Origin: Thermodesulfobacteriota bacterium | Lineage (GTDB): Bacteria > Desulfobacterota > Desulfomonilia > Desulfomonilales > Desulfomonilaceae | DNA: 6,598 nt | Direction of reading: 5' to 3' | NCBI GenBank assembly: GCA_030837305.1 | Contig: JAUPKT010000414.1 | Span: 1-6,598, forward strand | In this document: in pieces, positions 1 through 6,487 of the stretch | How positions within the stretch are numbered: the stretch's first letter is position 1 | How the letters are laid out: the number at the start of each line of letters is the position of its first letter | Program-made: the position numbers and the translations under genes | Notes under the pieces: generated by a model | What the model saw: the letters and a program-made list of their open reading frames with translations, nothing else | What the model was told of the DNA's origin: nothing | Databases searched by the model: none

Positions 1-144
1 CTGCCCAAATAGCCTGTTGGAAAACCACGGATCCGGACCGAAGAAACGATTCACAAGATCCTCGAATTCTCTCCGAAATTCCAGCTGCCTTCCCACCGGA
101 GAAACATCGTCCTGTTTGCGCCGCCAAGGGATGAGATCGAACAT
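1..144 (-). CDS. Hsp20/alpha-crystallin family small heat shock protein, N-terminal part (truncated by window edge)
   Basis: Only the first 48 codons are inside the window; the frame is open to position 1. It begins MFDLIPWRRK, continues with an acidic/basic amphipathic stretch (REFEDLVNRFFG) and then an aromatic segment (DPWFSNRLFG). This layout, with a short MFDLIPW-type head followed by a helix ending in a DRFF/NRFFG-like motif, is typical of the variable N-terminal arm of bacterial Hsp20 proteins. Those are ATP-independent cytoplasmic holdases that bind unfolding proteins as oligomers. The diagnostic alpha-crystallin domain would lie beyond the window, so the call rests on the N-terminus alone. 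The start is well supported: ATG at 142-144 has a GGAGG six bases upstream. It lies 94 nt downstream of the kinase gene on the same strand, so it could be read through from it or have its own promoter. I saw no CIRCE element or convincing sigma-32 site. Confidence 0.72.
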   Translation of the reverse strand, partial: MFDLIPWRRKQDDVSPVGRQLEFRREFEDLVNRFFGPDPWFSNRLFGQ

Positions 145-150
145 GGTACA

Positions 151-155
151 CCTCC
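151..155 (-). promoter_or_regulatory. Ribosome binding site of the Hsp20 gene
   Basis: The minus strand reads GGAGG here, six bases before the ATG at 142-144. It is a near-perfect Shine-Dalgarno match. It fixes the start of a gene that is otherwise cut off by the window edge. Confidence 0.75.
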
Positions 156-172
156 ACAAATATACTTTCTCT

Positions 173-204
173 TAAACCCTTTTCTAAGTTTGGTAGAGGG
201 TTTA
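173..204. repeat. Inverted repeat TAAACCCT / AGGGTTTA in the kinase-Hsp20 spacer
   Basis: Positions 173-180 and 197-204 are perfect 8-bp inverted arms separated by 16 bases. On the minus strand the structure lies after the kinase stop codon and before the Hsp20 ribosome binding site. It is not followed by a T-run, so it does not look like an intrinsic terminator. An operator for Hsp20 or an mRNA hairpin in its leader is possible. A second, smaller GCCC/GGGC hairpin (208-211 with 219-222) lies beside it, towards the kinase gene. Function is inferred from position only. Confidence 0.35.
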
Positions 205-238
205 CCCGCCCTTGAGTTGGGCACGGACAGCTTATTTG

Positions 239-3200
239 TCAAGGCTGCAGAACAACTCTATCTGTGGTGACTTGATCAATAATTGCGTAGAGTCCCTGGA
301 GTTTTATGGGCTTGGAGATGTAGGCGTCCATACCCGCCGACAAGCAGCGCTCTTCGTCTCCCTTCATGGCGTGGGCGGTCATCGCGACAATAGGCATGCG
401 TTTGCCGGTCCCCTCCTCAAGAGATCTAATCGCTCCCGTGGCTTGCAGTCCATCCATTCTAGGCATTTGCACGTCCATGAGTATCAAGTCGAAAGACTCG
501 GCTTGATACTGCGCAACCGCCTCTTCACCGTTCTGGGCCACCACAACGGAATGCCCCATATTGTTGAGGACTCGAACGGCCAATTTCTGATTGATGAGGT
601 TGTCCTCGGCCAGCAGAATTCGAAGTGGTTTGTGTGTCTCACGAAGGGTATGACGCGTTTCCAGCGTTTTCGAATCACTACTATCTGATTTTCGTTTCAA
701 CGTCTTGACGATGGCGCCAAATAGGTCGGACTGTTTTACCGGCTTCAAGAGGTATGCGGAAATGCCCAGCTCCAGGCATCTCGCAGCGTCCCCCCGCTGG
801 CCGCCCGAGGTAAGCATCACGATGGTGGCGATTTCCAGCCCGGGGGTACTGTTGATTTTCTCCGTTAGTTGAAACCCATCCGTATCCGGCAACAGGAAAT
901 CAATGAGGGCAAGAGAGAAGGGCTGCCCTTTCCTCCGAGCCTCAGAGACCGTCTCAATAGCAGACTTGCAATCCGGCGCGACCGTTGGCACCATGCCCCA
1001 ACTTGTCAATGTTTCCGAAAGGATTTGCCGGTTTGCCGCGTTGTCGTCTACAACTAAGACAGGCAGATCGGAAAGATCGACTATGTCTGATCGATTTCTT
1101 CGATCATCTGACTGAGAAGAGATCTTCAATGATAGGGTGAAATGAAATACACTGCCTTTCCCAAGAGAACTCTCAACCCAAATGGTGCCTCCCATTCTCT
1201 GGACTAACTGTTTTGTGATGGCCAACCCTAACCCGGTACCGGCATATTGCCTTGTGCTGCTGTTATCTACTTGTTCGAAAGCATCAAAGATCGCACCTGT
1301 CTTCTCTTCGGGAATCCCAATACCGGTATCGCTAACGGTGAAGTGTAACTTCGCCTCTTCAGAAGTAATATCTTCGGCGTGGACGTTGACAACGACTTCG
1401 CCGTGTTCGGTGAACTTGATAGCGTTGCCTGCGAGGTTCACGAGTATCTGTCTTATCCTTCCCGGGTCCCCCAAGACCAGACTTGGAACCCCCGGATCCA
1501 CGCCATAAGCTAACTCCAAACCCTTCTTGTGCGCCTGGGCACTGATGGAAGCCAGGGTGTCGCCAATGCAATCCCGCAGATCGAAATCGGTTATGAAGAA
1601 CTCAAGTTTACCAGACTCAATCTTTGAGAAATCCAGTACGTCGCTAATCACAGTTAGCAACGCATCTGCGGACAATTTGACCGTATTCAGATAATCTCGC
1701 TGCTCCGAATCGATATTGGTATCCAGTAATAGCTCGGTCATGCCTATGATGCCGTTCATAGGCGTGCGTATCTCATGGCTCATTTTGGCAAGAAAATCAC
1801 CTTTGGCCCTGTTGGCTGCTTCTGCTTGTTCCGCAAGCCTCTCAGCCCGAAGAACACTCTCGGCAAGGTCCCTATTGGTGGCTTCTGCCTGGTCTCTCGC
1901 CTTTCGCAAAGCTTCTTCTTTCTTCTTCAAATCTGACAGATCGACCATGACCGCAACAATCCCGTTCACGGTGCCGGATTGATCCGCGTAAGAAGCTTTA
2001 TTAATGATGAAGATCCTTGACAGTCCATCTGAGCACTTCAGTTCTGTTTCGTAGGTCAGATTCCCTGTCGATGTAGTCATTTGTTTGGCCTGGTCTCCAA
2101 ACGCTTCAACGAATGAATGAGAAAAAACTTCAGGAAAGTCACGCAAATTTTTGCCCCGAATTTCCTCGGCGGTCACTCCAAGAACATTGCCTGCGAAAGA
2201 CTTGTTGCATCCTACGAACACGCCGTCATTGTCTGAGTAGAAAATAGGATTCGGAATGGTGTCCAGCAGGGTATCGAGGAATTGATAGCTGGACTGGAGC
2301 TTTTCTTGAGTCGCAGTGCGTTCTTCTATTTCCGCAATCAAGGCCTCTCGACCTCTTCCCAGGTTGCGCTCAATGGAACCCAAGTAAACATAAAACCAAC
2401 CTATGAGAATTGCCCCTAAAGCAATTCCGATTACTGAGACGACTCCCCAAAGTTCCATGAGATGGGCCTTGTCGCGAGTCACGTCCCGCATGACCACTAG
2501 TCGTCCTACCGTTTGACCAGCATAGTCAAGCAGAGGCACTGAGGACCATCCATAGGTTCTGCCGTTCCATGTATCGAATACGATTGCTCCTCTGTCCCTC
2601 GTTTCTTCGACTCTCAGTGCCGCAAGACCCGGTGGCAACTGATCTATCGTTTGGCTGGAAACCACGAAATGCTGAAAATGATCCCACGAATAAGGATTAT
2701 TGGCTTGTAACATTACCTCCTGCCAAGCCGACTTTTCAAGAAACGTCTTCTCAATTAACATGACGAGGTCGATGCCAAGCGAACTCGAGAGTTTTTCTGC
2801 CAAATTCTGCAGGCTTTGGCCAGTTTCAATATAACCGACCAGCTTCTGGTTCACTTCCCACGGTCTTACACTACGAACTGCGAGATTACCGGCAGGGCCT
2901 ATCTCCAATCCGGCTGTTGTCTTTCCCGCCGACGCGGCATCAGCTAAGACTCGTCTCGAGACAAGACCTCCTACGTGATAAGGTCTATGCAGCCTGAGAA
3001 AAGAAGTCTTGTCGTTTTCTATGAATTCTAAATGGGTGATACCGTAATCATCTTTGAGTCGCTTGAACGTAGGGTAAACATAGTCCAGCAGCCCATCGCG
3101 ATCCTCGAATCCGCTAAATCTGCCCAAGCCAGGCAGACTCTCCACGAGATCAATTGAACACCTCAGCAACATTTCCGTCGACTTGATTTCCATACTCAGA

Positions 3201-3358
3201 AGCCACTGAACTCGACTGAGGTCCTCTCCAAGCTTATTGACCAGGAGACTCCTTTGCAACCAAGAACTCGATGCAATAAACAAGCAAATCAGGCACACGA
3301 GTACCACTCCGATGGGGATCAAAACACGTTTTCGTATTTTCTCCGTTCTTTGGTCCAT
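239..3358 (-). CDS. Membrane-bound hybrid sensor histidine kinase (Cache-like sensor, PAS, HisKA, HATPase, two receivers)
   Basis: This two-component kinase senses a signal outside the membrane and passes phosphate inside the cell. From the ATG start it has about 1039 residues. In order there is a membrane helix (about 11-32), then a periplasmic region (about 39-289) with the FLRLHRP segment at 120-126 that resembles double-Cache sensor domains. A second membrane helix (about 304-326), a PAS domain (about 356-474) and a coiled coil follow. HisKA has the motif [10 protein letters not shown] with phospho-acceptor His528. HATPase has an N-box around 641-649, DTGIGIP at 677-683 and GTGLGL at 707-712. 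Receiver 1 has Asp771/772, acceptor Asp820 and Lys872. Receiver 2 has Glu918/Asp919, acceptor Asp962 and Lys1016. All catalytic residues look intact. I see no HAMP and no Hpt domain, so a separate Hpt protein and response regulator are expected elsewhere. ATG at 3356-3358 has GGAGA nine bases upstream. A TTG at 3389-3391 would add 11 residues but has no visible ribosome site. The ligand is unknown. Confidence 0.95.
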   Translation of the reverse strand: MDQRTEKIRKRVLIPIGVVLVCLICLFIASSSWLQRSLLVNKLGEDLSRVQWLLSMEIKSTEMLLRCSIDLVESLPGLGRFSGFEDRDGLLDYVYPTFKRLKDDYGITHLEFIENDKTSFLRLHRPYHVGGLVSRRVLADAASAGKTTAGLEIGPAGNLAVRSVRPWEVNQKLVGYIETGQSLQNLAEKLSSSLGIDLVMLIEKTFLEKSAWQEVMLQANNPYSWDHFQHFVVSSQTIDQLPPGLAALRVEETRDRGAIVFDTWNGRTYGWSSVPLLDYAGQTVGRLVVMRDVTRDKAHLMELWGVVSVIGIALGAILIGWFYVYLGSIERNLGRGREALIAEIEERTATQEKLQSSYQFLDTLLDTIPNPIFYSDNDGVFVGCNKSFAGNVLGVTAEEIRGKNLRDFPEVFSHSFVEAFGDQAKQMTTSTGNLTYETELKCSDGLSRIFIINKASYADQSGTVNGIVAVMVDLSDLKKKEEALRKARDQAEATNRDLAESVLRAERLAEQAEAANRAKGDFLAKMSHEIRTPMNGIIGMTELLLDTNIDSEQRDYLNTVKLSADALLTVISDVLDFSKIESGKLEFFITDFDLRDCIGDTLASISAQAHKKGLELAYGVDPGVPSLVLGDPGRIRQILVNLAGNAIKFTEHGEVVVNVHAEDITSEEAKLHFTVSDTGIGIPEEKTGAIFDAFEQVDNSSTRQYAGTGLGLAITKQLVQRMGGTIWVESSLGKGSVFHFTLSLKISSQSDDRRNRSDIVDLSDLPVLVVDDNAANRQILSETLTSWGMVPTVAPDCKSAIETVSEARRKGQPFSLALIDFLLPDTDGFQLTEKINSTPGLEIATIVMLTSGGQRGDAARCLELGISAYLLKPVKQSDLFGAIVKTLKRKSDSSDSKTLETRHTLRETHKPLRILLAEDNLINQKLAVRVLNNMGHSVVVAQNGEEAVAQYQAESFDLILMDVQMPRMDGLQATGAIRSLEEGTGKRMPIVAMTAHAMKGDEERCLSAGMDAYISKPIKLQGLYAIIDQVTTDRVVLQP

Positions 3359-3367
3359 GGTTCGGCG

Positions 3368-3372
3368 TCTCC
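3368..3372 (-). promoter_or_regulatory. Likely ribosome binding site of the histidine kinase
   Basis: GGAGA on the minus strand lies nine bases before the ATG at 3356-3358. The alternative upstream TTG (3389-3391) is preceded by ATTAACCG, which has no Shine-Dalgarno character. This favours the ATG and a product of 1039 rather than 1050 residues. The spacing is slightly long, so the choice is probable, not certain. Confidence 0.5.
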
Positions 3373-3403
3373 GGGAACAAAGTCTGTCCAACGGTTAATA
3401 GGT

Positions 3404-3796
3404 CTAGTTTTGTACTCTGAAGAGCGTCACAAGAATCCCACTCATGATAATGGTAGTATAGCAAAAAAAAACGATAAGAAATCCAAAGGAAGGCAGTGTC
3501 TCATGAAAGAGTCGGTATCTCCTCGCTAACAATACCTTACACAAAACAAGGGGTAGAAGAGTAAGGCCCGAAAGGGCATGTACCAAAGCCGACACAGGCA
3601 TATCGTTCAGGAAAGCCGCCCGAGGAAGCATGAAGATGAACACCCCTAGGAAGACCACAGCGAAAGCCCTTCCAAGCCATCGATGAGCCGAAAAATATCC
3701 TGGCCCTTGGCGCTTTCTTCCCATGGTTTCCAACATGAGTACGGTGTTAATCGTTCCCATGATCAACAATGCAACACTGATGTAGAGAGATACCAT
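3404..3796 (-). CDS. Small four-helix integral membrane protein with conserved-looking histidines (possible b-type heme protein)
   Basis: The 130-residue product is almost entirely membrane-embedded, with hydrophobic segments at about 1-22, 42-58, 68-90 and 102-126. Three histidines sit at or near helix ends: His38 in AHRWLGRAF, His73 in LVHALSG and His98 in RLFHETLP. An HR-x-x-GR motif before a helix, a second mid-helix histidine and a K-x-L-x-x-RR loop resemble small cytochrome-b561-like or uncharacterised heme-binding membrane families. I cannot name the family and no function is proven. Start: ATG at 3794-3796 with AGGTGA seven bases upstream. The kinase follows after 45 nt (or 12 nt from its alternative TTG) on the same strand, which suggests one transcript. 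The protein could supply a redox or membrane-state signal to the kinase, but that is inference. It could equally be an unrelated membrane protein. Confidence 0.8.
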   Translation of the reverse strand: MVSLYISVALLIMGTINTVLMLETMGRKRQGPGYFSAHRWLGRAFAVVFLGVFIFMLPRAAFLNDMPVSALVHALSGLTLLPLVLCKVLLARRYRLFHETLPSFGFLIVFFCYTTIIMSGILVTLFRVQN

Positions 3797-3803
3797 CGTT
3801 CAA

Positions 3804-3809
3804 TCACCT
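3804..3809 (-). promoter_or_regulatory. Ribosome binding site of the 130-residue membrane protein
   Basis: AGGTGA on the minus strand lies seven bases before the ATG at 3794-3796 and supports that start. Its TGA is also the stop codon of the short frame at 3804-3950. Confidence 0.6.
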
Positions 3810-3825
3810 AAGGCTCGTTGCCCTG

Positions 3826-3837
3826 TTTTGATCAAAA
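3826..3837. promoter_or_regulatory. Perfect 12-bp palindrome TTTTGATCAAAA, candidate operator
   Basis: The site is perfectly self-complementary and lies 16 bases upstream of the ribosome site of the membrane protein gene. A symmetric AT-rich site ahead of a membrane-protein/kinase pair could bind a dimeric regulator. It contains TTGAT and ATCAA half sites like those of FNR, but they overlap rather than being four bases apart, so it is not a standard FNR box. I could not identify a matching promoter. Confidence 0.3.
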
Positions 3838-3959
3838 TAGTGGTTTCCTTGCCCGTGGCATTCTGCATATATCCGCAATAAATCGCCTGTGTAGTTGGAA
3901 GTGACGCAAGACACTCCGGATAACCGTCGCGTGGGAACTGGGGAAACCATGCCCTTCAC

Positions 3960-4961
3960 TCAGGATTCCGCTCGCTTTCGGAAGGCCCTTACTGCCCGTG
4001 TAAGACTCTCCTCTTTCTCGAACCACCGGACAAAGCGCGCAAGGCCCTCATGAATGCCTATTCTTGGGTGGAATCCCAATTTCTCCTGGGCTCGTGATAT
4101 GTCAGCGTATGTGGACACGACATCACCAGGTTGAGCCGGAATCATCTCTTTTCTTGCCAATACCCCTGTCAAGTCCTCTAGGACTGCTATGAATTCCATC
4201 AACTGTACCGGCTGATTATTCCCTAGGTTTATGATCTCGTAGCCGTCCAGGCTTGGGCTGAAAAGTGCCTTCTCCATGCCGGAGACTATGTCATCTACAA
4301 AAGTGAAATCTCTGCTATTCCTTCCATGGTTAAATACTCGGATAGTCTCTCCGTGCAGCATGTTTTCTACAAATGACCAATACGCCATGTCAGGTCGTCC
4401 CCACTCCCCGTACACAGTAAAGAAACGGAGTCCCACCGTCTGTAAACCGTACAGATGATGGTATGTATAAGCAATCATCTCGTTGGCCCGTTTTGTCGCA
4501 GCGTATAGACTAATCGGGGTATTGACGGGATCGCTCTCCGAATAAGGCATTTTCGTGTTACCACCGTAAACACTGGAACTCGATGCGTACACAAAACGTG
4601 TCCCCTCTAATTGACGGGCTTGTTCAATGATATTGAGGAATCCCGCCACGTTGGATTTTTCGTAGGCATAAGGGTTGCGCAGTGAATACCGCACTCCGGC
4701 CTGAGCCGCAAGGTGGCACACGATTTCCGGCTGATAATCCCGGAAGCACTTCTCCACTGAGTCCTGATCAGAGAGATCAAGCTCCACAGAAATGAAGTCT
4801 CGGAAGGTATGTAATATATCCGTCCTCGTCCTTTTGAGAATCGGAGCATAGTAAGAATTGAAGTTGTCGATTCCTATGACGTTGTGTTTATTGGAAAGGA
4901 GCCGCCGCGCAATGTGAAAACCAATGAAACCTGCGCTGCCTGTTACCAAGACCCTTGACAT
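3960..4961 (-). CDS. UDP-glucuronate 4-epimerase (NAD-dependent extended SDR family)
   Basis: The predicted enzyme interconverts UDP-glucuronate and UDP-galacturonate in the cytoplasm, giving a precursor for lipopolysaccharide, capsule or exopolysaccharide. The 333-residue product begins with the NAD-binding Rossmann motif TGSAGFIG (7-14), followed by IDNFNSYY. It then has LAAQAGVRYSLRNPYAY (84-100), the Ser cluster ASSSSVYG (127-134) and the catalytic YAATK with Tyr153 and Lys157. RFFTVYG (179-185), RPDMAYW, RDFTFVDDI (217-225) and QPGDVVSTYAD (277-287) complete the set. AQAGVRYS, RPDMA and QPGDV-x-x-TYAD mark the CapI/LpsL-type UDP-glucuronate 4-epimerases rather than GalE. Length is normal for the family. 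ATG at 4959-4961 has AAGGA six bases upstream. A TTG two codons earlier would abut that site and is rejected. The gene follows the UDP-glucose pyrophosphorylase after 48 nt, so they are probably an operon. Confidence 0.93.
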   Translation of the reverse strand: MSRVLVTGSAGFIGFHIARRLLSNKHNVIGIDNFNSYYAPILKRTRTDILHTFRDFISVELDLSDQDSVEKCFRDYQPEIVCHLAAQAGVRYSLRNPYAYEKSNVAGFLNIIEQARQLEGTRFVYASSSSVYGGNTKMPYSESDPVNTPISLYAATKRANEMIAYTYHHLYGLQTVGLRFFTVYGEWGRPDMAYWSFVENMLHGETIRVFNHGRNSRDFTFVDDIVSGMEKALFSPSLDGYEIINLGNNQPVQLMEFIAVLEDLTGVLARKEMIPAQPGDVVSTYADISRAQEKLGFHPRIGIHEGLARFVRWFEKEESLTRAVRAFRKRAES

Positions 4962-4967
4962 AACCAA

Positions 4968-4972
4968 TCCTT
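4968..4972 (-). promoter_or_regulatory. Ribosome binding site that decides the epimerase start
   Basis: AAGGA on the minus strand lies six bases before ATG 4959-4961. It directly touches the in-frame TTG at 4965-4967, which is therefore too close to be used. This supports the 333-residue protein beginning MSRVLVTG. Confidence 0.65.
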
Positions 4973-4983
4973 ATACAATCTTG

Positions 4984-5017
4984 CGGGCTCTTTTTGCCCC
5001 TGAGGCTCCTTAGCCCG
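4984..5017. repeat. Weak inverted repeat CGGGCT / AGCCCG around the pyrophosphorylase stop codon
   Basis: Six-base arms at 4984-4989 and 5012-5017 flank a 22-base loop and overlap the TAA stop (5010-5012). On the minus strand no T-run follows, so it is unlikely to stop transcription before the epimerase. It may be an mRNA stem or chance. Confidence 0.2.
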
Positions 5018-6398
5018 TCACAATAGTGTCTCTCAACGTGGTGCCCCGTGGTATGCGAACCCCGTTTCTTGAACGGCCCCGAACTGTAACGCTGCCCTCG
5101 ACACGCACATCACGCTCGAAGAATACCTGTCCTTCAACGTGCAGTTCTCGCGCTCTTACCAATGAAACCGCCTCAGGATCCTCAAAGCGATCCGGAAAAT
5201 TCAGCGGCGACCTCAAAAAATCGTAAGAGAAACTCATCGTGGGCCGCAGAGGAAGAGACGTTGGGCGAAGGGGATTCTTTCGGAGTCGAAACAGCTCGTC
5301 CAAGATGCAGACATCTGACTGAAGAACGAAGAGGTCTTCCACTGTCTTTGTCGGGAAAAACCGATCTCTGGTCACCTTTAGCCCAATGGCTTTCTCAAAA
5401 GCTGAGATCGCTGCCCCCATGGCGGTCTCAAGCTGCATGACTGAATGCCCCATGACCGTCTTCCTGTTTTGAATCACGGGCAGACGGAGTTGGTCTGCTC
5501 CCAAGACCTTTTTCACGGCACCCAAATCGACCCAAATGTTATTGGTATTGAATACGGGGAACAGATCCAAATCCATGAATGCCTCTTGGGCTTGCGGAGC
5601 AACTTGGGCAATCTCCAAGAGGAAAAGTCGCCCATCTCTTAAAACGAGCGTGCCCCCTTTTCTGTCTGCCGTAGTTCTTTCCGTCACTTCCATGAGGAAT
5701 TCGGCACTCTGATCCTCGATGAGGCCTAATATCCATGGTTCCAGGCAAGCTGCCAGGTTGTCAATATTGGAGATGAATGCCCAGCGGTATCCCTCGGACA
5801 AAAAACGATCTAACAGTCCCGACAATTGAAGACTCAGAAAGACATCCCCGTGACCGGCCGGAGCCCAATCTTCCAGTGTGTCCGTGTCCAGCGGGAAGAG
5901 CGTCTCTGCCTCGAGACGCGGCACTTTGTTTTGCTCAAAAGTAAGAACCGAGGTGTTCCGCGTCCTAAGCAAATCCCCCGTCAGTGCCTCCGTGAAGAAA
6001 CTGTTCATCAATACAAGAGGTATGCGGATGTTCCGACGCCTTCTTATTGCTTCCATCTGGTTGATGATGATATCGAGGTATGAGAACCCGTTCTTGGCCT
6101 TTAGAATTCCTTTTGGAACCTCGCCACCCATCGTTGTGCTTCGTCCACCATTGAGCTTAATGACAATGACTTTCGACAAGAGTCCCGCTCCCCGCTGGGA
6201 AAAAGCCTCAACTGCCTTAGAATCATTTATAAGATCGATAAGGAGTCCCTGGTGGGGAGGAGAACAGGAATCCAGAGGCACATACGCTTCCTTCCCCTCA
6301 ACGACTTCAGTCATCATTGACGCGAACGCACGAATCGATGCAAATGGCAAACCGTGCTTTCTCATGAAGTCAGCCGCTTCTTTTACCTGTGGGTACAA
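5010..6398 (-). CDS. UTP-glucose-1-phosphate uridylyltransferase, eukaryotic-type (UDPGP/UGP2-like) family
   Basis: It makes UDP-glucose from UTP and glucose-1-phosphate in the cytoplasm. The 462 residues fit the eukaryotic-type UDPGP family, not the smaller bacterial GalU. The nucleotide loop is KLNGGRSTTMGGEVPKG (81-97). LMNSFFTEALT (130-140), FEQNKVPRL (154-162) and PAGHGDVFLSL (180-190) follow. Next are SNIDNLAA (210-217), MEVTERTTADRKGGTLV (236-252), FNTNNIWVDL (283-292) and FFPTKTVEDLFVLQSD (347-362), where Lys351 matches the family's catalytic lysine region. Residues from about 415 form a short hydrophobic-repeat tail like the family's C-terminal beta-helix used in oligomerisation. The loop has GRST where GLGT is usual. 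The start is TTG at 6396-6398 with GAGGG six bases upstream. An in-frame TGA lies two codons before it, so no longer start exists; the first ATG is codon 12 and lacks a ribosome site. It pairs with the downstream epimerase in nucleotide-sugar supply. Confidence 0.93.
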   Translation of the reverse strand: MYPQVKEAADFMRKHGLPFASIRAFASMMTEVVEGKEAYVPLDSCSPPHQGLLIDLINDSKAVEAFSQRGAGLLSKVIVIKLNGGRSTTMGGEVPKGILKAKNGFSYLDIIINQMEAIRRRRNIRIPLVLMNSFFTEALTGDLLRTRNTSVLTFEQNKVPRLEAETLFPLDTDTLEDWAPAGHGDVFLSLQLSGLLDRFLSEGYRWAFISNIDNLAACLEPWILGLIEDQSAEFLMEVTERTTADRKGGTLVLRDGRLFLLEIAQVAPQAQEAFMDLDLFPVFNTNNIWVDLGAVKKVLGADQLRLPVIQNRKTVMGHSVMQLETAMGAAISAFEKAIGLKVTRDRFFPTKTVEDLFVLQSDVCILDELFRLRKNPLRPTSLPLRPTMSFSYDFLRSPLNFPDRFEDPEAVSLVRARELHVEGQVFFERDVRVEGSVTVRGRSRNGVRIPRGTTLRDTIVTG

Positions 6399-6404
6399 CT
6401 TTCA

Positions 6405-6409
6405 CCCTC
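6405..6409 (-). promoter_or_regulatory. Ribosome binding site supporting a TTG start of the pyrophosphorylase
   Basis: GAGGG on the minus strand lies six bases before TTG 6396-6398. Together with the in-frame TGA (6402-6404) this makes TTG the best start. A TTG start usually lowers translation initiation. Confidence 0.6.
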
Positions 6410-6451
6410 ACGTTTAAAGAAACTGCCCTCCGTGTTGTCGCGGGTTCAACG

Positions 6452-6487
6452 CATGTGGTCCACGATCATGTGATCTCTCGGCACATG
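6452..6487. promoter_or_regulatory. Three CATGTG/CACATG hexamers at 15-base intervals, possible regulator site cluster
   Basis: CATGTG occurs at 6452-6457 and 6467-6472, and its reverse complement CACATG at 6482-6487, each starting 15 bases after the previous one. The middle copy sits in the near-palindrome GATCATGTGATC. The cluster lies 54-89 bases upstream of the pyrophosphorylase start, where regulators commonly bind. No known regulator is assigned; the regularity could be chance. Confidence 0.25.

Larger units (their letters stand above)
3804..3950 (-). other. Spacer frame of 48 codons with a half cytochrome-c motif; probably not a gene
   Basis: The 163-nt gap between the epimerase and the membrane protein holds an open frame starting at ATG 3948-3950, in the same phase as the epimerase but after its TGA stop. 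An in-frame GTG also lies one codon after that stop. The translation contains LLRIYAECHGQGN. This resembles a c-type heme site (CxxCHG-x-G) except that Tyr (codon TAT) stands where the first Cys (TGT) would be. The ATG has only a poorly spaced AAGGG. There is no signal peptide. It may be chance, a relic of a cytochrome domain, or non-coding leader. Low confidence that any protein is made. Confidence 0.15.

Noticed and set aside
158..186. TATATT with a TTAGAA 17 bases upstream as a sigma-70 promoter for Hsp20
   Set aside because: The predicted transcription start would fall inside the GGAGG ribosome site, and the -35 matches only three of six bases.
51..242. 63-codon minus-strand frame covering the Hsp20 start region
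   Set aside because: It overlaps the Hsp20 start in another frame, has no ribosome site and shows no domain-like composition; the Hsp20 frame with its GGAGG is far better.
212..688. 158-codon plus-strand frame opposite the kinase receiver domain
   Set aside because: It is antisense to conserved receiver 2 codons, whose motifs ([17 protein letters not shown]) clearly explain the sequence.
3359..3391. TTG start extending the kinase by 11 residues
   Set aside because: No ribosome site precedes it, the added MDRLCSRRRRT shows no family feature, and the downstream ATG has GGAGA.
3832..4026. 64-codon minus-strand frame over the epimerase end and spacer
   Set aside because: It overlaps the epimerase C-terminus out of frame, has no good ribosome site and a composition typical of shadow frames.
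5878..6417. 179-codon plus-strand frame opposite the pyrophosphorylase
   Set aside because: It lies antisense to conserved UDPGP motifs and its translation shows no recognisable domain.
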